Of a stretch of 21,786 nucleotides of DNA, positions 14,675 through 21,588 are shown one piece after another. The notes under the pieces are model-generated. The model was not told the DNA's origin. It was given only the letters and a program-made list of their open reading frames with translations, and did no database searches. Source of the stretch: a virus; IMG/VR virus record IMGVR_UViG_3300020450_000111, positions 1 through 21,786 of that record. One strand, written 5' to 3'. Position 1 is the stretch's first letter, and the number at the start of each line of letters is the position of its first letter. The position numbers and the translations under genes were made by a program.

Positions 14675-15551
14675 CAAAATCTTTGCATTGGCTCGTTACA
14701 CCAACACCTACTTTTTGTAGCTCGACCTTTCGGATACGAGTTGAGACTATATCATCATCTCATAAAGATGCTGGGCGCTTCCAACCTACTTAGGTTGTAC
14801 TCCTTGCGGATAGTCGTTGAACCTTCCATTATATAATGGCTTGGCTGCTGATTACCTTATCTTGCGACTTAGGCTTTCCAGCAATTCACCCAGTATTTTT
14901 AACCGCATATTGCTATGCGGCTGCGCTCATAGAATAACGCTTTTGCATCTGATAGGCCATTTGCGATTTGAATCCGGCTGAATCAACCGACTCAAGGCTT
15001 CCGGCTACGGATGCAGTTTTCTTCAGAATTTGCGTCCTGTTTCCAGGTCTTACAGTAGCCGCCGATGCTACAGCTGCATCATCATCGCCCTCAACGTGCT
15101 TGTTCGAAGCAGCATTGGCAAGCGAATCTGTATTCCCATATGTGTTAATGCTAGGTCGCTAACCCAACACCACTCTTACGAGTGCTAACGGTTGTCCCGT
15201 TAGATCAGACTATGTCTTAAACCTATAAATAGGCTTCTTGGCGCTTCCACTTCGCTTGAAGTGTACTCCGAAATCGGATAGTCGTTGCACGTTCCCTTTA
15301 TAAAAGGGCTTCGCTCAAGATTACCCTCGACTTGACGTTAGGGCTTCCCTTGAATTCACCAAGTGTTTTTTGAACTATATTACTATAGAACCGAGCTAAA
15401 TTAACTCATGTAGTTTGGCGGTTGCTGTCATTTTCTTTGCCATTGTCAATACAGGCGTATCGACGGGGCTGATCGAGTAGATCACATCACCCAAATCTTC
15501 ACGGATATTAACCCGTGTATAGGTCTGGGTCGTATTAGTTGGTACTGCCAT
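14036..15551 (-). CDS. Major capsid protein (DUF5309 type), split by two group I introns
   Basis: The spliced coding sequence joins 15551-15404, 15136-14937 and 14674-14036 (148, 200 and 639 bases) and gives 328 residues, the usual size for the DUF5309 / SU10-type capsid family. Exon 1 carries the family start MAVPTNTTQTYTRVNIREDL and GDVIYSISPVDTP. The first splice restores a tryptophan codon (T/GG) in the conserved HEW-x-x-D-x-L motif; the second joins QKR to SKELKRDLE, the other conserved motif. Unspliced, both exons run into stop codons within a few residues. GGAGG lies five bases before ATG 15551. It follows the scaffold by 20 bases and is followed by a strong terminator. Capsid identity is confident; splicing is inferred from sequence. 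Confidence 0.88.
14675..14936 (-). ncRNA. Group I intron 2 of the capsid gene, 262 nt, no ORF
   Basis: The 5' splice site follows a T (AAGCGT) that pairs with the guide GCGC at 14926-14923, with the invariant U-G pair at the cut. P2 is CCGCAUA-GCAA-UAUGCGG. P3 pairs CUGGGUG (14893-14887) with CGCCCAG (14777-14771); P4 pairs UUGCUG (14884-14879) with CAGCAG (14850-14845); P5 is GCCU/AGGU; P6 is CCAUU/AAUGG; P7 pairs GACUAU (14815-14810) with AUAGUC (14750-14745); P7.1 and P7.2 hairpins and P8 CAUCU/AGAUG follow. P9 has a GAAA loop. The last intron base is G (14675). GGUUCAACGACUA and GAUAUAGUC are the classic R and S core elements. P7.1/P7.2 extensions place it near subgroup IA. Confidence 0.9.
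14937..15136 (-). other. Exon 2 of the major capsid gene
   Basis: Codons 50 (last two bases) to 116, reading NTDSLANAASNKHVEGDD, then TVRPGNRTQILKKTASVAGS, then FKSQMAYQMQKR. It has no start codon of its own in a useful place and is too short to be called as a gene, so it would normally be missed. Confidence 0.85.
15137..15403 (-). ncRNA. Group I intron 1 of the capsid gene, 267 nt, no ORF
   Basis: The exon ends CATGAGT and pairs with the guide GCUC at 15396-15393, again with U-G at the cut. P2 is CUAUA-GUAA-UAUAG. P3 pairs CUUGGUG (15363-15357) with CGCCAAG (15243-15237); P4 pairs UUCAAG (15354-15349) with CUUGAG (15319-15314); P5 is GCCCU/AGGGU; P6 is CCCUUU/AAAGGG (15308-15294); P7 pairs GACUAU (15283-15278) with AUAGUC (15213-15208); P7.2 is CACUUC/GAAGUG; P8 is CCUAU/AUAGG; P9 is CUAACGG/CCGUUAG; P9.1 is CACUC-GUAA-GAGUG. 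The terminal G is 15137. Each helix differs from intron 2 by compensating bases. No homing endonuclease is encoded. Confidence 0.9.
15404..15551 (-). other. Exon 1 of the major capsid gene
   Basis: Codons 1-49 and the first base of codon 50, with GGAGG at 15561-15557 as ribosome site. Without splicing it would end three residues later at a TAG inside the intron, giving a useless 51-residue peptide. Confidence 0.88.
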
Positions 15552-15571
15552 TTAAACCTCCGTTATGCAGA

Positions 15572-16543
15572 TTACCCAAGAAGTTCCTCAAACACGGAGT
15601 TGAAATCCTCCTTGCTTTGAGTTTTGCTTGCAGCGTCCAACTTTTTCTTCAGATTAGAACGTGTATCGGCTTTTACTTTTGCGGAACCAGGCTTTAACAC
15701 CTTCGGTTTGCCCGCTACTTTCTTTTTGGCAACTTGCGGGGCTTGCTTTTCCAGTTGGAATTGCCGATGACCCGCCAATAGCCATTTAACCAGTCTTGCA
15801 TCAGTAATTGCGCCAACGTCTTCGGGGTTAAACCCATCCTCAACCAGTGCGTTGCGTAACTCTAGCGTTTCTCGCTCTGCTACCGATCCATCACGCCATT
15901 GCGGAATGTATTCGGGTAACAACTTGGCTTGTTCTGCCAAGTGTGTCTGCTTTTGAGCCACGGCTGCTTGCTGGTTTTGCATCATAATCTGTTGACGCTC
16001 TTCTTGCTTCTGCTTCCACTTATGGTGCATCAGAGGGGCTTCGAGGGGATTTTCTTCGAAAATCTCTTCCCAATTTGGCTGTTCCTCTTGCTGCCACATT
16101 TGTGCAAGCTGCTGCATCTGAGCCTGTACTTTTGCACGTTCTTGCTGAAGTTCTTGCTGGAACGCTTTTTTCTCCGCATCAAACGCCTTCACATCTTCCG
16201 AATGTGCTTGCGTCTTCCGCGTATAGTCTGCATGACGCAAATAATGACCTTGTACCTCATCCGGAGTGAGTCTCACGGTTTGCCCGTCAACGATAATTTC
16301 TACTATCTCTGGGGCCGCATCGCTTTCCTCTGCGGTATCGCCTTCATCTATTTCGTCATTGCTCTGCGCTTCGGCTTCTGCAATCTCGACATCCTGACCG
16401 TCGTCTTGTGCCTCGATTTCCTGTTCCGAAACGACTTCCTGTTCAGCTTGTCCAGCGTTAGCTGGGGCTAGGTCTTCTGGGGGAGTACCCGACAAAATAC
16501 CCTCGAATTGCTCCGTAATTGAAGCATCCATTTCTTCGCTCAT
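15572..16543 (-). CDS. Capsid assembly scaffolding protein
   Basis: The 323 residues have the scaffold layout: a strongly acidic N-terminal third (1-80), a short conserved segment VDGQTVRLTPDEVQGHYLRHADYTRKTQ at about 85-112 (the DYTRKT motif recurs in phage scaffolds of this type), a long Gln/Glu-rich coiled coil (113-215), and a Lys-rich C-terminal helix-turn-helix (265-323) that in scaffolds binds the inner capsid surface. The protein is not expected in the mature virion. AAAGGAAATACA precedes ATG 16543. It sits 20 bases upstream of the capsid gene, the usual order. No protease motif is present. Confidence 0.85.
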   Translation of the reverse strand: MSEEMDASITEQFEGILSGTPPEDLAPANAGQAEQEVVSEQEIEAQDDGQDVEIAEAEAQSNDEIDEGDTAEESDAAPEIVEIIVDGQTVRLTPDEVQGHYLRHADYTRKTQAHSEDVKAFDAEKKAFQQELQQERAKVQAQMQQLAQMWQQEEQPNWEEIFEENPLEAPLMHHKWKQKQEERQQIMMQNQQAAVAQKQTHLAEQAKLLPEYIPQWRDGSVAERETLELRNALVEDGFNPEDVGAITDARLVKWLLAGHRQFQLEKQAPQVAKKKVAGKPKVLKPGSAKVKADTRSNLKKKLDAASKTQSKEDFNSVFEELLG

Positions 16544-16571
16544 TGTATTTCCTTTGTTAAGGGGCTAGTGC

Positions 16572-16850
16572 TTATCCTTGTTCCCAGCCAGCCTTATTAT
16601 TGGCTATCGCCTGGGCGATTTTTGAGGCGGACTTGCCATCAAAAATTAGTTTGTCGAAGTGCTTGTTGATCATGCGTAAAACTTGTACGCCAACAATGCA
16701 CCTGTACCGCGCATCATCATCGTTCCTCTCGCACATCACTGCCTGATCGAGAAACGCCTTTTCTAATGCTGCGAACGCATCTATTAAAACTGGGTCTTCT
16801 TTAAGTCGCTTTGCGTCCTGTCCGGTGTAAAGCGGGTTACGTTCTTCCAT
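16572..16850 (-). CDS. Conserved small head-region protein, 92 residues
   Basis: The sequence AKRLKEDPVLIDAFAALEKAFLDQAVMCERNDDDARYRCIVGVQVLRMINKHFDKLI follows a pattern I know from many phages: an Ala-x-x-Leu-x-x-Asp-Pro-x-Leu start, a long amphipathic helix, an Asp-rich turn with Arg, and a second helix ending near a His. These helical hairpin proteins lie between portal and scaffold or near the capsid genes, with no established function. No ribosome site is obvious before ATG 16850, so translation may be coupled to the preceding gene, which ends nine bases upstream. Confidence 0.7.
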   Translation of the reverse strand: MEERNPLYTGQDAKRLKEDPVLIDAFAALEKAFLDQAVMCERNDDDARYRCIVGVQVLRMINKHFDKLIFDGKSASKIAQAIANNKAGWEQG

Positions 16851-16859
16851 TAGGGTTTC

Positions 16860-17540
16860 TTAACCGTCCTTACCTTCACTTCCATCATCATCGCCAGAGT
16901 TTCCGCTTCCACCAGAGCCATCAGGGCCATCATCTGGGCCTGGATCACTACCATCCTGACCGCCTGACAAGTCGATACCGGACAGCCTTGCTCTAATTAA
17001 GCGATTGCGGAATTCAGGATCAAAAAGTTCACCCGCCCTTTCGTGGCGCTCCCCATATACCGCCAAATTCATTGGCACTGATTTCCCTTCTGCATCCTTG
17101 CCATAAAGGTAATCAACAAAAAATCCATTAGGTCGAATGTCGTATGTTCCATCGCCCATGTCTTCGAAACCACTAAACACTGATTGATAATTATTATCGC
17201 CAAAGTTGGCTTGCCGCAACGCACCCTCAAACCCCATCAACTCACTCAAGGTAAACGCACCGCCGCCTGTTCTTGTGTCATCAGCATCGCCAGCTTGCGC
17301 GGGGTCGGATGTGTAAACACCACTAGGCTGAAGCGGTTTAAACGTGTTTGTAGACGCATCGTAATATTGCCCTAGCAAAGAACCACCCGCAAATGTTGCC
17401 CCAACGTTACCTGGGTCGTAAAACTTCTTACCGTCATTGAGCAATCCGCCCCCGCCGTACTCTGGACGGTAGATCAACTCATCATTCGGTACATTTGGTG
17501 CAACCGGATACAAAAGGCTCCCGCCAACTCGCATGTTCAT
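16860..17540 (-). CDS. Hypothetical protein with Gly/Asp-rich C-terminal tail
   Basis: The 226 residues begin MNMRVGGSLLYPVAPNVPND and contain aromatic and glycine-rich segments (RPEYGGGGLLNDGKKFYDPG; LGQYYDASTNTFKPLQPSG; MGDGTYDIRPNGFFVDYLYG). From about residue 191 the chain is almost only Gly, Asp, Ser and Pro, a disordered, strongly acidic tail. Its ATG overlaps the preceding stop as ATGA. I do not recognise the family. An acidic flexible tail beside portal and scaffold genes could aid head assembly or mimic DNA, but this is speculation. The protein has no membrane segment. Confidence 0.6.
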   Translation of the reverse strand: MNMRVGGSLLYPVAPNVPNDELIYRPEYGGGGLLNDGKKFYDPGNVGATFAGGSLLGQYYDASTNTFKPLQPSGVYTSDPAQAGDADDTRTGGGAFTLSELMGFEGALRQANFGDNNYQSVFSGFEDMGDGTYDIRPNGFFVDYLYGKDAEGKSVPMNLAVYGERHERAGELFDPEFRNRLIRARLSGIDLSGGQDGSDPGPDDGPDGSGGSGNSGDDDGSEGKDG

Positions 17541-17716
17541 CTTTTCGCCTTTTTCTTAATTGTGCGCTTCATAATTTTGATCTTCACCTTCCCCTTTGGC
17601 TTTTTCTGCCTTCCAAGAAAGTCAAACATTCGCTTCGTTGTTTCCATGTCACTGTGGGAACCGTGTAAATTTGGCATAACTGTCTCAATCGTATAAGTTG
17701 ATGTTTGCGTTTCCAT
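17537..17716 (-). CDS. Small basic protein overlapping the portal 3' end
   Basis: ATG 17716 has AGGA seven bases upstream and gives 59 residues; ATG 17677, just past the portal stop, would give 46 and is the main alternative. The N-terminus is neutral and Thr-rich (METQTSTYTIETVMPNLHG). The C-terminal 25 residues are extremely basic (GRQKKPKGKVKIKIMKRTIKKKAKR in pattern, Lys and Arg at more than half of positions). Such a tail suggests nucleic-acid binding or interaction with the acidic tail of the adjacent 226-residue protein, whose ATG overlaps this stop. No family is recognised. Confidence 0.5.
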   Translation of the reverse strand: METQTSTYTIETVMPNLHGSHSDMETTKRMFDFLGRQKKPKGKVKIKIMKRTIKKKAKR

Positions 17717-19907
17717 CCGGTGATCCTGCCACCATCTTTTCACGCTCTAATTCTTTTTCCGCCTCTAACTCGCGCATCCTGTACTCATGGTCACGCTGCA
17801 TCTTCTCGTATTCAAACGCCAATCGGTTAGCCGCCTCTTCACGGTCAACCGCCGCTTTGAGTTCAGCCGCCTCCCTTTGCGTCTTGGCAGCAAGTTCCGC
17901 CTTGAACCGTGCAACTTCCGCATCACTCTCTGCCCGCATGCGGTCAGTCTGCGACTTCATAGCGGCTTCCGCCTCGCTCTGTTGCAACCTTGCTTGCGCT
18001 TCCATTTTCGCAAGTTCCATCTTCTGTTGCGCTTCCATCATGCGCGGATCAGGCTGCTTCGGCTGACCTTGTTGCGCCATCATTGCTTGCGTTGGGTCGG
18101 TAAAGAATAACGCAGGGTTAAGATCAGCCGCTTCACACATTTTCTTGAGCGTGTTGTAATACAAGTTCAACGGCGCTATCGGGTTGTTCAAGCCAAGTTG
18201 TTGCATCAACGCTTCCTGCTTCTGGGCCACGACTGCCAGCTTGCTCACTTGCTCCTGCTTCGTTCCCATGCCAAGACCAACATTGATCTGCAAGTCCATC
18301 TCGACATTCCAGCTTGACGGGTCTATCGGAACCCATTGACCGCGCAGCTTAACAAGTTCTTCCTTGTTGCTGTAGCGGTTCAAGATCTGCAACGTCAAAC
18401 GCATCAACCGCGTCCAGCCCGTTTCCGCAAACTGGCGGCAGATCAACTCAACGCGGGCTCTAGCCGCATTTGCCATCTCATCCACGCCACGCGCTGTTTC
18501 CGTTGTGACCTTCGATGCATCCAGTCCGCCAGCCATGTCATTGATGCCCGTGCGTTTCTGTAGCATCGAGTCAATCCATTGAAGCATCGGAAACGCCTGT
18601 CCGCCAGACCACTGTGTAGACAACGGAACAATCGCAGTTCTGGGATCACCAGTGACACGGTAAATCGAACCAGGGTCTTCGGATAACAAGTCATCCAGTT
18701 CAACCCGTGATTCATCCACCGCTTTGTGCGGGTACAAGCTGAGATACAACCCGTCCATCATAGAACGCCAAAGCGCGGTCTTTAATCGCTGCAAGTCCTT
18801 CGTGAGATCCGCAAGACTATAACCGTATATCCGGTGCGGTCTTGGTATCGTTGTTAACTCCGCAAACGGCAACTCACTGACTACCTCGTTCTCAAGGATT
18901 TTCGTGTTACTCGCGCCGCCTATGCAAGTCACGCGGCGCAACTCTGCACGACCATCCCCGTCATAATCGACCTTCATGTAACACTCAAATACAGCAACAC
19001 GCCTTTGTAACGGGTCTAAACTGCTATACTCGTTTGTCATCGTTTCCAGATCCGCAAAGCGTTGCTGGAATAACTGATCGTATATCTCGTCACTCGTTGT
19101 CGAAGCCGCATACACGGTTTCCTCGTCGTACCCCTCTTCGATCAACTCTTCCACGGTACGCGCTTGACGATGACACGCAAAACTCCAAGTCGGATCATTC
19201 TCGTCAATGCTACGCGCCAAACGGTTAACGAAAAATTCCTCCGGTGGTATCGCTTCCCAACGAAGCCGCCCCTTACTCTGGGTGTGCCTGATCTTTACAT
19301 CGTGTATCGGGTTTACAACGCGGTTATTCAACGCTTCGGTCATCGCCATCTGATCGTCCATGACGGTATCGCTGTCTTCATCGCCATACACGCCAAGTTC
19401 AGTATGCTCCAAAACCTCAACTTCGGGGTTGTTCACCAGAACCATGTATTCCTGTTCAGAGAGCCCCGTGTATGTCTCTTCTTTCACCCGCTCTAATTCT
19501 TCCCACCACACCTTGCAAAAGCTGGTGCCAGTGATTAGCGCGGACTTCATCCATGATGTGCCAATCCGGTAGCCCGGGTTTTGCTTCATCAAAACGTGAT
19601 TAACGTAATCCGTAGCCTGTTCAGCCGCATCCTCATCCTCTGGGCCTATCGGGGTAAACACCGCCGCGCTTTCCGTACCCATAAAAGTGCGGACAAGCGA
19701 GGGCATGACCATCTCGATCGTTTCCAGCACATCGCGGCTCATCACCTGACTGCGACCCTCGCGCTCATCGCCATAACCCTCGCCCTCATAGCGGGCAAGG
19801 TTATCGCGCATCTGGCTCGACAGGTCATCACCTTCGAAGCCAAGGCTGTCGCGTATATTTTGTGATACGATCTCAGTTAACCGAGCATCGTCAATCTTTT
19901 CAGTCAT
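17685..19907 (-). CDS. Portal protein (P22-like)
   Basis: The portal is the twelve-subunit ring at one capsid vertex through which DNA enters and leaves. The 740 residues contain helical and beta segments typical of podoviral portals: SRDVLETIEMVMPSLVRTF at about 57-75, then EQATDYVNHVLMKQNPGYR, GTSFCKVWWEE, ELTTIPRPHRIYGYSLADL, and KRTGINDMAGGLDASK in the clip-stem region. From about residue 640 to 730 there is a long Glu/Ala/Arg coiled coil, as in the P22 barrel. I chose ATG 19907 over the GTG at 19931 because the latter has no ribosome site. It overlaps the 47-residue gene by eight bases. Confidence 0.85.
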   Translation of the reverse strand: MTEKIDDARLTEIVSQNIRDSLGFEGDDLSSQMRDNLARYEGEGYGDEREGRSQVMSRDVLETIEMVMPSLVRTFMGTESAAVFTPIGPEDEDAAEQATDYVNHVLMKQNPGYRIGTSWMKSALITGTSFCKVWWEELERVKEETYTGLSEQEYMVLVNNPEVEVLEHTELGVYGDEDSDTVMDDQMAMTEALNNRVVNPIHDVKIRHTQSKGRLRWEAIPPEEFFVNRLARSIDENDPTWSFACHRQARTVEELIEEGYDEETVYAASTTSDEIYDQLFQQRFADLETMTNEYSSLDPLQRRVAVFECYMKVDYDGDGRAELRRVTCIGGASNTKILENEVVSELPFAELTTIPRPHRIYGYSLADLTKDLQRLKTALWRSMMDGLYLSLYPHKAVDESRVELDDLLSEDPGSIYRVTGDPRTAIVPLSTQWSGGQAFPMLQWIDSMLQKRTGINDMAGGLDASKVTTETARGVDEMANAARARVELICRQFAETGWTRLMRLTLQILNRYSNKEELVKLRGQWVPIDPSSWNVEMDLQINVGLGMGTKQEQVSKLAVVAQKQEALMQQLGLNNPIAPLNLYYNTLKKMCEAADLNPALFFTDPTQAMMAQQGQPKQPDPRMMEAQQKMELAKMEAQARLQQSEAEAAMKSQTDRMRAESDAEVARFKAELAAKTQREAAELKAAVDREEAANRLAFEYEKMQRDHEYRMRELEAEKELEREKMVAGSPDGNANINLYD

Positions 19908-20043
19908 CCTTGGCTTCTTTCTTTGCCGCACAAGTGCAAGGTTTATACTTGCTCAAGCGGCCGACCTCTTTTTGCAGGGCTTCGACCACTCCGGTTAACG
20001 CTTGCATGTGCGCTTGCATTTTTCTCGCTGTCGCAAAATCCAT
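19900..20043 (-). CDS. 47-residue protein coupled to the large terminase
   Basis: ATG 20043 shares its A with the terminase stop (TAATG), and the TGA lies eight bases inside the portal start, so both ends are locked into the operon. The sequence MDFATARKMQAHMQALTGVV, then EALQKEVGRL, is an amphipathic coiled coil, followed by KPCTCAAKKEAKDD with a Cys-x-Cys pair. It is below usual gene-length cutoffs and would be missed. The coiled coil suggests an oligomer, possibly binding the terminase or portal; function is unknown. The overlap pattern is the main evidence that it is a real gene. Confidence 0.6.
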   Translation of the reverse strand: MDFATARKMQAHMQALTGVVEALQKEVGRLSKYKPCTCAAKKEAKDD

Positions 20044-21311
20044 TACACAATCCAACTTCTATCTGGTTTTCTCATCACACTGCGCGGCCTCGCTACCTTG
20101 AAACCCTCCGTTGCCAAGCCAAAACTGTCGGCGGCATGACTCGCCCAGTTGTGGAGCGGTTTCGGCTTCAAGATTCGAAGCTTCTCCGAGTATTCGAACC
20201 TATAAGCCCGCAAAGCGCGTAACCCTTCCGCGCACTTGTCCTTGTCAAACCACAACCGCCCAAATGCCATCCTCGCCGCGCTAATCCGATCCTCTGGATT
20301 AGTACGGGGCATTACCGTTGGCGTGATCCCCAAGGTCTGCAATGTCTCCGCACGACTAACACCCGTGCCAAGCTCCCGCGCACTCACATCATGCGGAAAC
20401 AAGTAACGTCCGTAATTATACGGCTTGTCACGAAGCACCTTGACATAGTGATCGAGCCCCATGCCGGTGTTTTCGTAATAATCGATGAAGTGGATTTCCC
20501 TGCCGACTTCTTGGAAAAACCACATTGTAAACGTGTCACTGATACCAAGGTCAAACGCGACATTCACCAACGCCGCCTTATCATGCGGTACAGCGCATAT
20601 CCTGCCCTCTTCCTGCGCTTCCTGTACTTCCTCGCCAAAAATGCTGCCTCGCGTATTTGACTGCCAGCTACACAAGAATTCCTGTTCGTATTCCGCCTTG
20701 CTCATGCTCCGACGAGCATCTTCCAACTCTTCGGGGTCGATGATCCCCGTTTCATCAGCGCGGTACGTCCTCGCAAACCAGTTACCGCCCGTCACTTCAG
20801 CATGCTGGTAAATCTCGCTGAAATTGTTGTCCATGCCCGCAGGGGTTCCGATGAACACCGCCCATCCCTTGCGATCAGTCAAGGCAGGACGCAAAATCTC
20901 CGACCAGACTCGCGGGTGCATCTGACCAAACTCATCGCAGATTACCCCGTCAAATCGCTGCCCCCGAAGACTGTCCGGTGAGTCACCACCCGCCAAGGTG
21001 ATACGTGACTCGTTGTGCGGAAAGTCAGCGCGTAATTCCTGCTCGTTAAACGTCACACCAGGAACATCGCGTACCATCGGCTTTAAAATGCTATCCCACG
21101 CCACGACTTTACTCTGGCTTCTCAACGGGCTCACAAACGCATAACGCGGAAGCGGCTTGCGGTTTGTCACCGCCGCCCTCACCGCATGCGCGATTGCCCA
21201 CGTAGTCTTGCCAAACCGTCGATGAGCGCAGATCACATTGAATCGCTTGATATCCCTGTGCAGCGCCTTCTGTGTGGGGCGCGGCTTGTAGGGTATTACA
21301 ACTTCTGCCAT
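20043..21311 (-). CDS. terL: Terminase large subunit
   Basis: The motor that packages DNA into the head and cuts it. The 422 residues hold a Walker A-type element at 29-37 (AHRRFGKTT), Walker B at 122-127 (GVICDE, Asp126-Glu127), the coupling motif GTPAG at 155-159, and an RNase H-like nuclease domain with Asp254 (VAFDLG), Asp277 (IDYYE) and Asp395 (HAADS), the metal-binding acids. All family landmarks are present, so the gene is intact. The start lacks a clear ribosome site; the upstream 30 bases are AT-rich. It follows the small terminase after a non-coding gap and is followed by a TAATG overlap. Confidence 0.95.
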   Translation of the reverse strand: MAEVVIPYKPRPTQKALHRDIKRFNVICAHRRFGKTTWAIAHAVRAAVTNRKPLPRYAFVSPLRSQSKVVAWDSILKPMVRDVPGVTFNEQELRADFPHNESRITLAGGDSPDSLRGQRFDGVICDEFGQMHPRVWSEILRPALTDRKGWAVFIGTPAGMDNNFSEIYQHAEVTGGNWFARTYRADETGIIDPEELEDARRSMSKAEYEQEFLCSWQSNTRGSIFGEEVQEAQEEGRICAVPHDKAALVNVAFDLGISDTFTMWFFQEVGREIHFIDYYENTGMGLDHYVKVLRDKPYNYGRYLFPHDVSARELGTGVSRAETLQTLGITPTVMPRTNPEDRISAARMAFGRLWFDKDKCAEGLRALRAYRFEYSEKLRILKPKPLHNWASHAADSFGLATEGFKVARPRSVMRKPDRSWIV

Positions 21312-21588
21312 GTCAATTTGATTTTCGGTTTTTCAAAAATTTTAAATTTTATATACGGAATTACGTTTTTGGCTGCGACGCGGTAAAGGGGTTTTTTGTA
21401 GGGGGGTGTGGGGGGTCGTTTAAACGTGCCCTAACCCCAAAAACCGCAGAATTCCGCGCTTTTGTGTCACCGGATACCCTTGTTTTACCCGTAACCCATT
21501 GATTTTATTGTGTGTTTGTCGGATACACCATCCGATTGAACCAAACTTAACACCGTTTAAACGCGAAAAACGCAACAAAAACAACGGT
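21312..21588 (-). other. Non-coding gap between small and large terminase genes
   Basis: This 277-base stretch has no supported gene. It contains three runs of G on the plus strand (GGGG 21388-21391, GGGGGG 21401-21406 and 21410-21415), the 8-base palindrome GTTTAAAC twice (21418-21425 and 21555-21562), an inverted repeat (21519-21535), and an AT-rich block before terL (21330-21353). The largest gene-free stretch in the window outside the introns, lying beside the terminase genes, is a plausible place for a packaging start (pac or cos) or a late promoter, but no proven motif is seen. Confidence 0.5.
21519..21535. repeat. Short inverted repeat in the terminase gap
   Basis: TCGGAT and ATCCGA are perfect complements separated by ACACC. 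A related GGATACC sits about 45 bases away at 21472-21478. No U tract follows on the minus strand, so this is not a standard terminator; a protein-binding site such as a terminase recognition site is possible. Confidence 0.5.

Noticed and set aside
14036-14677. Independent 213-residue capsid gene starting at TTG
   Set aside because: It lacks the conserved DUF5309 N-terminus, which is present upstream in two exons, and the TTG is the intron 3' end with no ribosome site.
14675-15403. Homing endonuclease inside an intron
   Set aside because: Each intron is about 265 nt and fully used by the ribozyme fold; no reading frame of useful length exists on either strand.
14036-15551. Capsid gene as a pseudogene broken by stop codons
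   Set aside because: The breaks coincide with complete group I intron folds whose removal restores frame and both conserved motifs; a decayed gene would not do this twice.
15929-16471. 180-residue plus-strand frame opposite the scaffold
   Set aside because: Its Leu/Phe-rich content is the antisense of Gln/Glu/Lys coiled-coil codons; a shadow of the scaffold gene.
17698-18110. Plus-strand frames opposite the portal coiled coil
   Set aside because: Antisense shadows of Ala/Glu/Arg-rich codons; no ribosome site and no support from neighbours.
21519-21535. Terminator for the small terminase gene
   Set aside because: The stem is only six pairs and no U tract follows in the direction of transcription.
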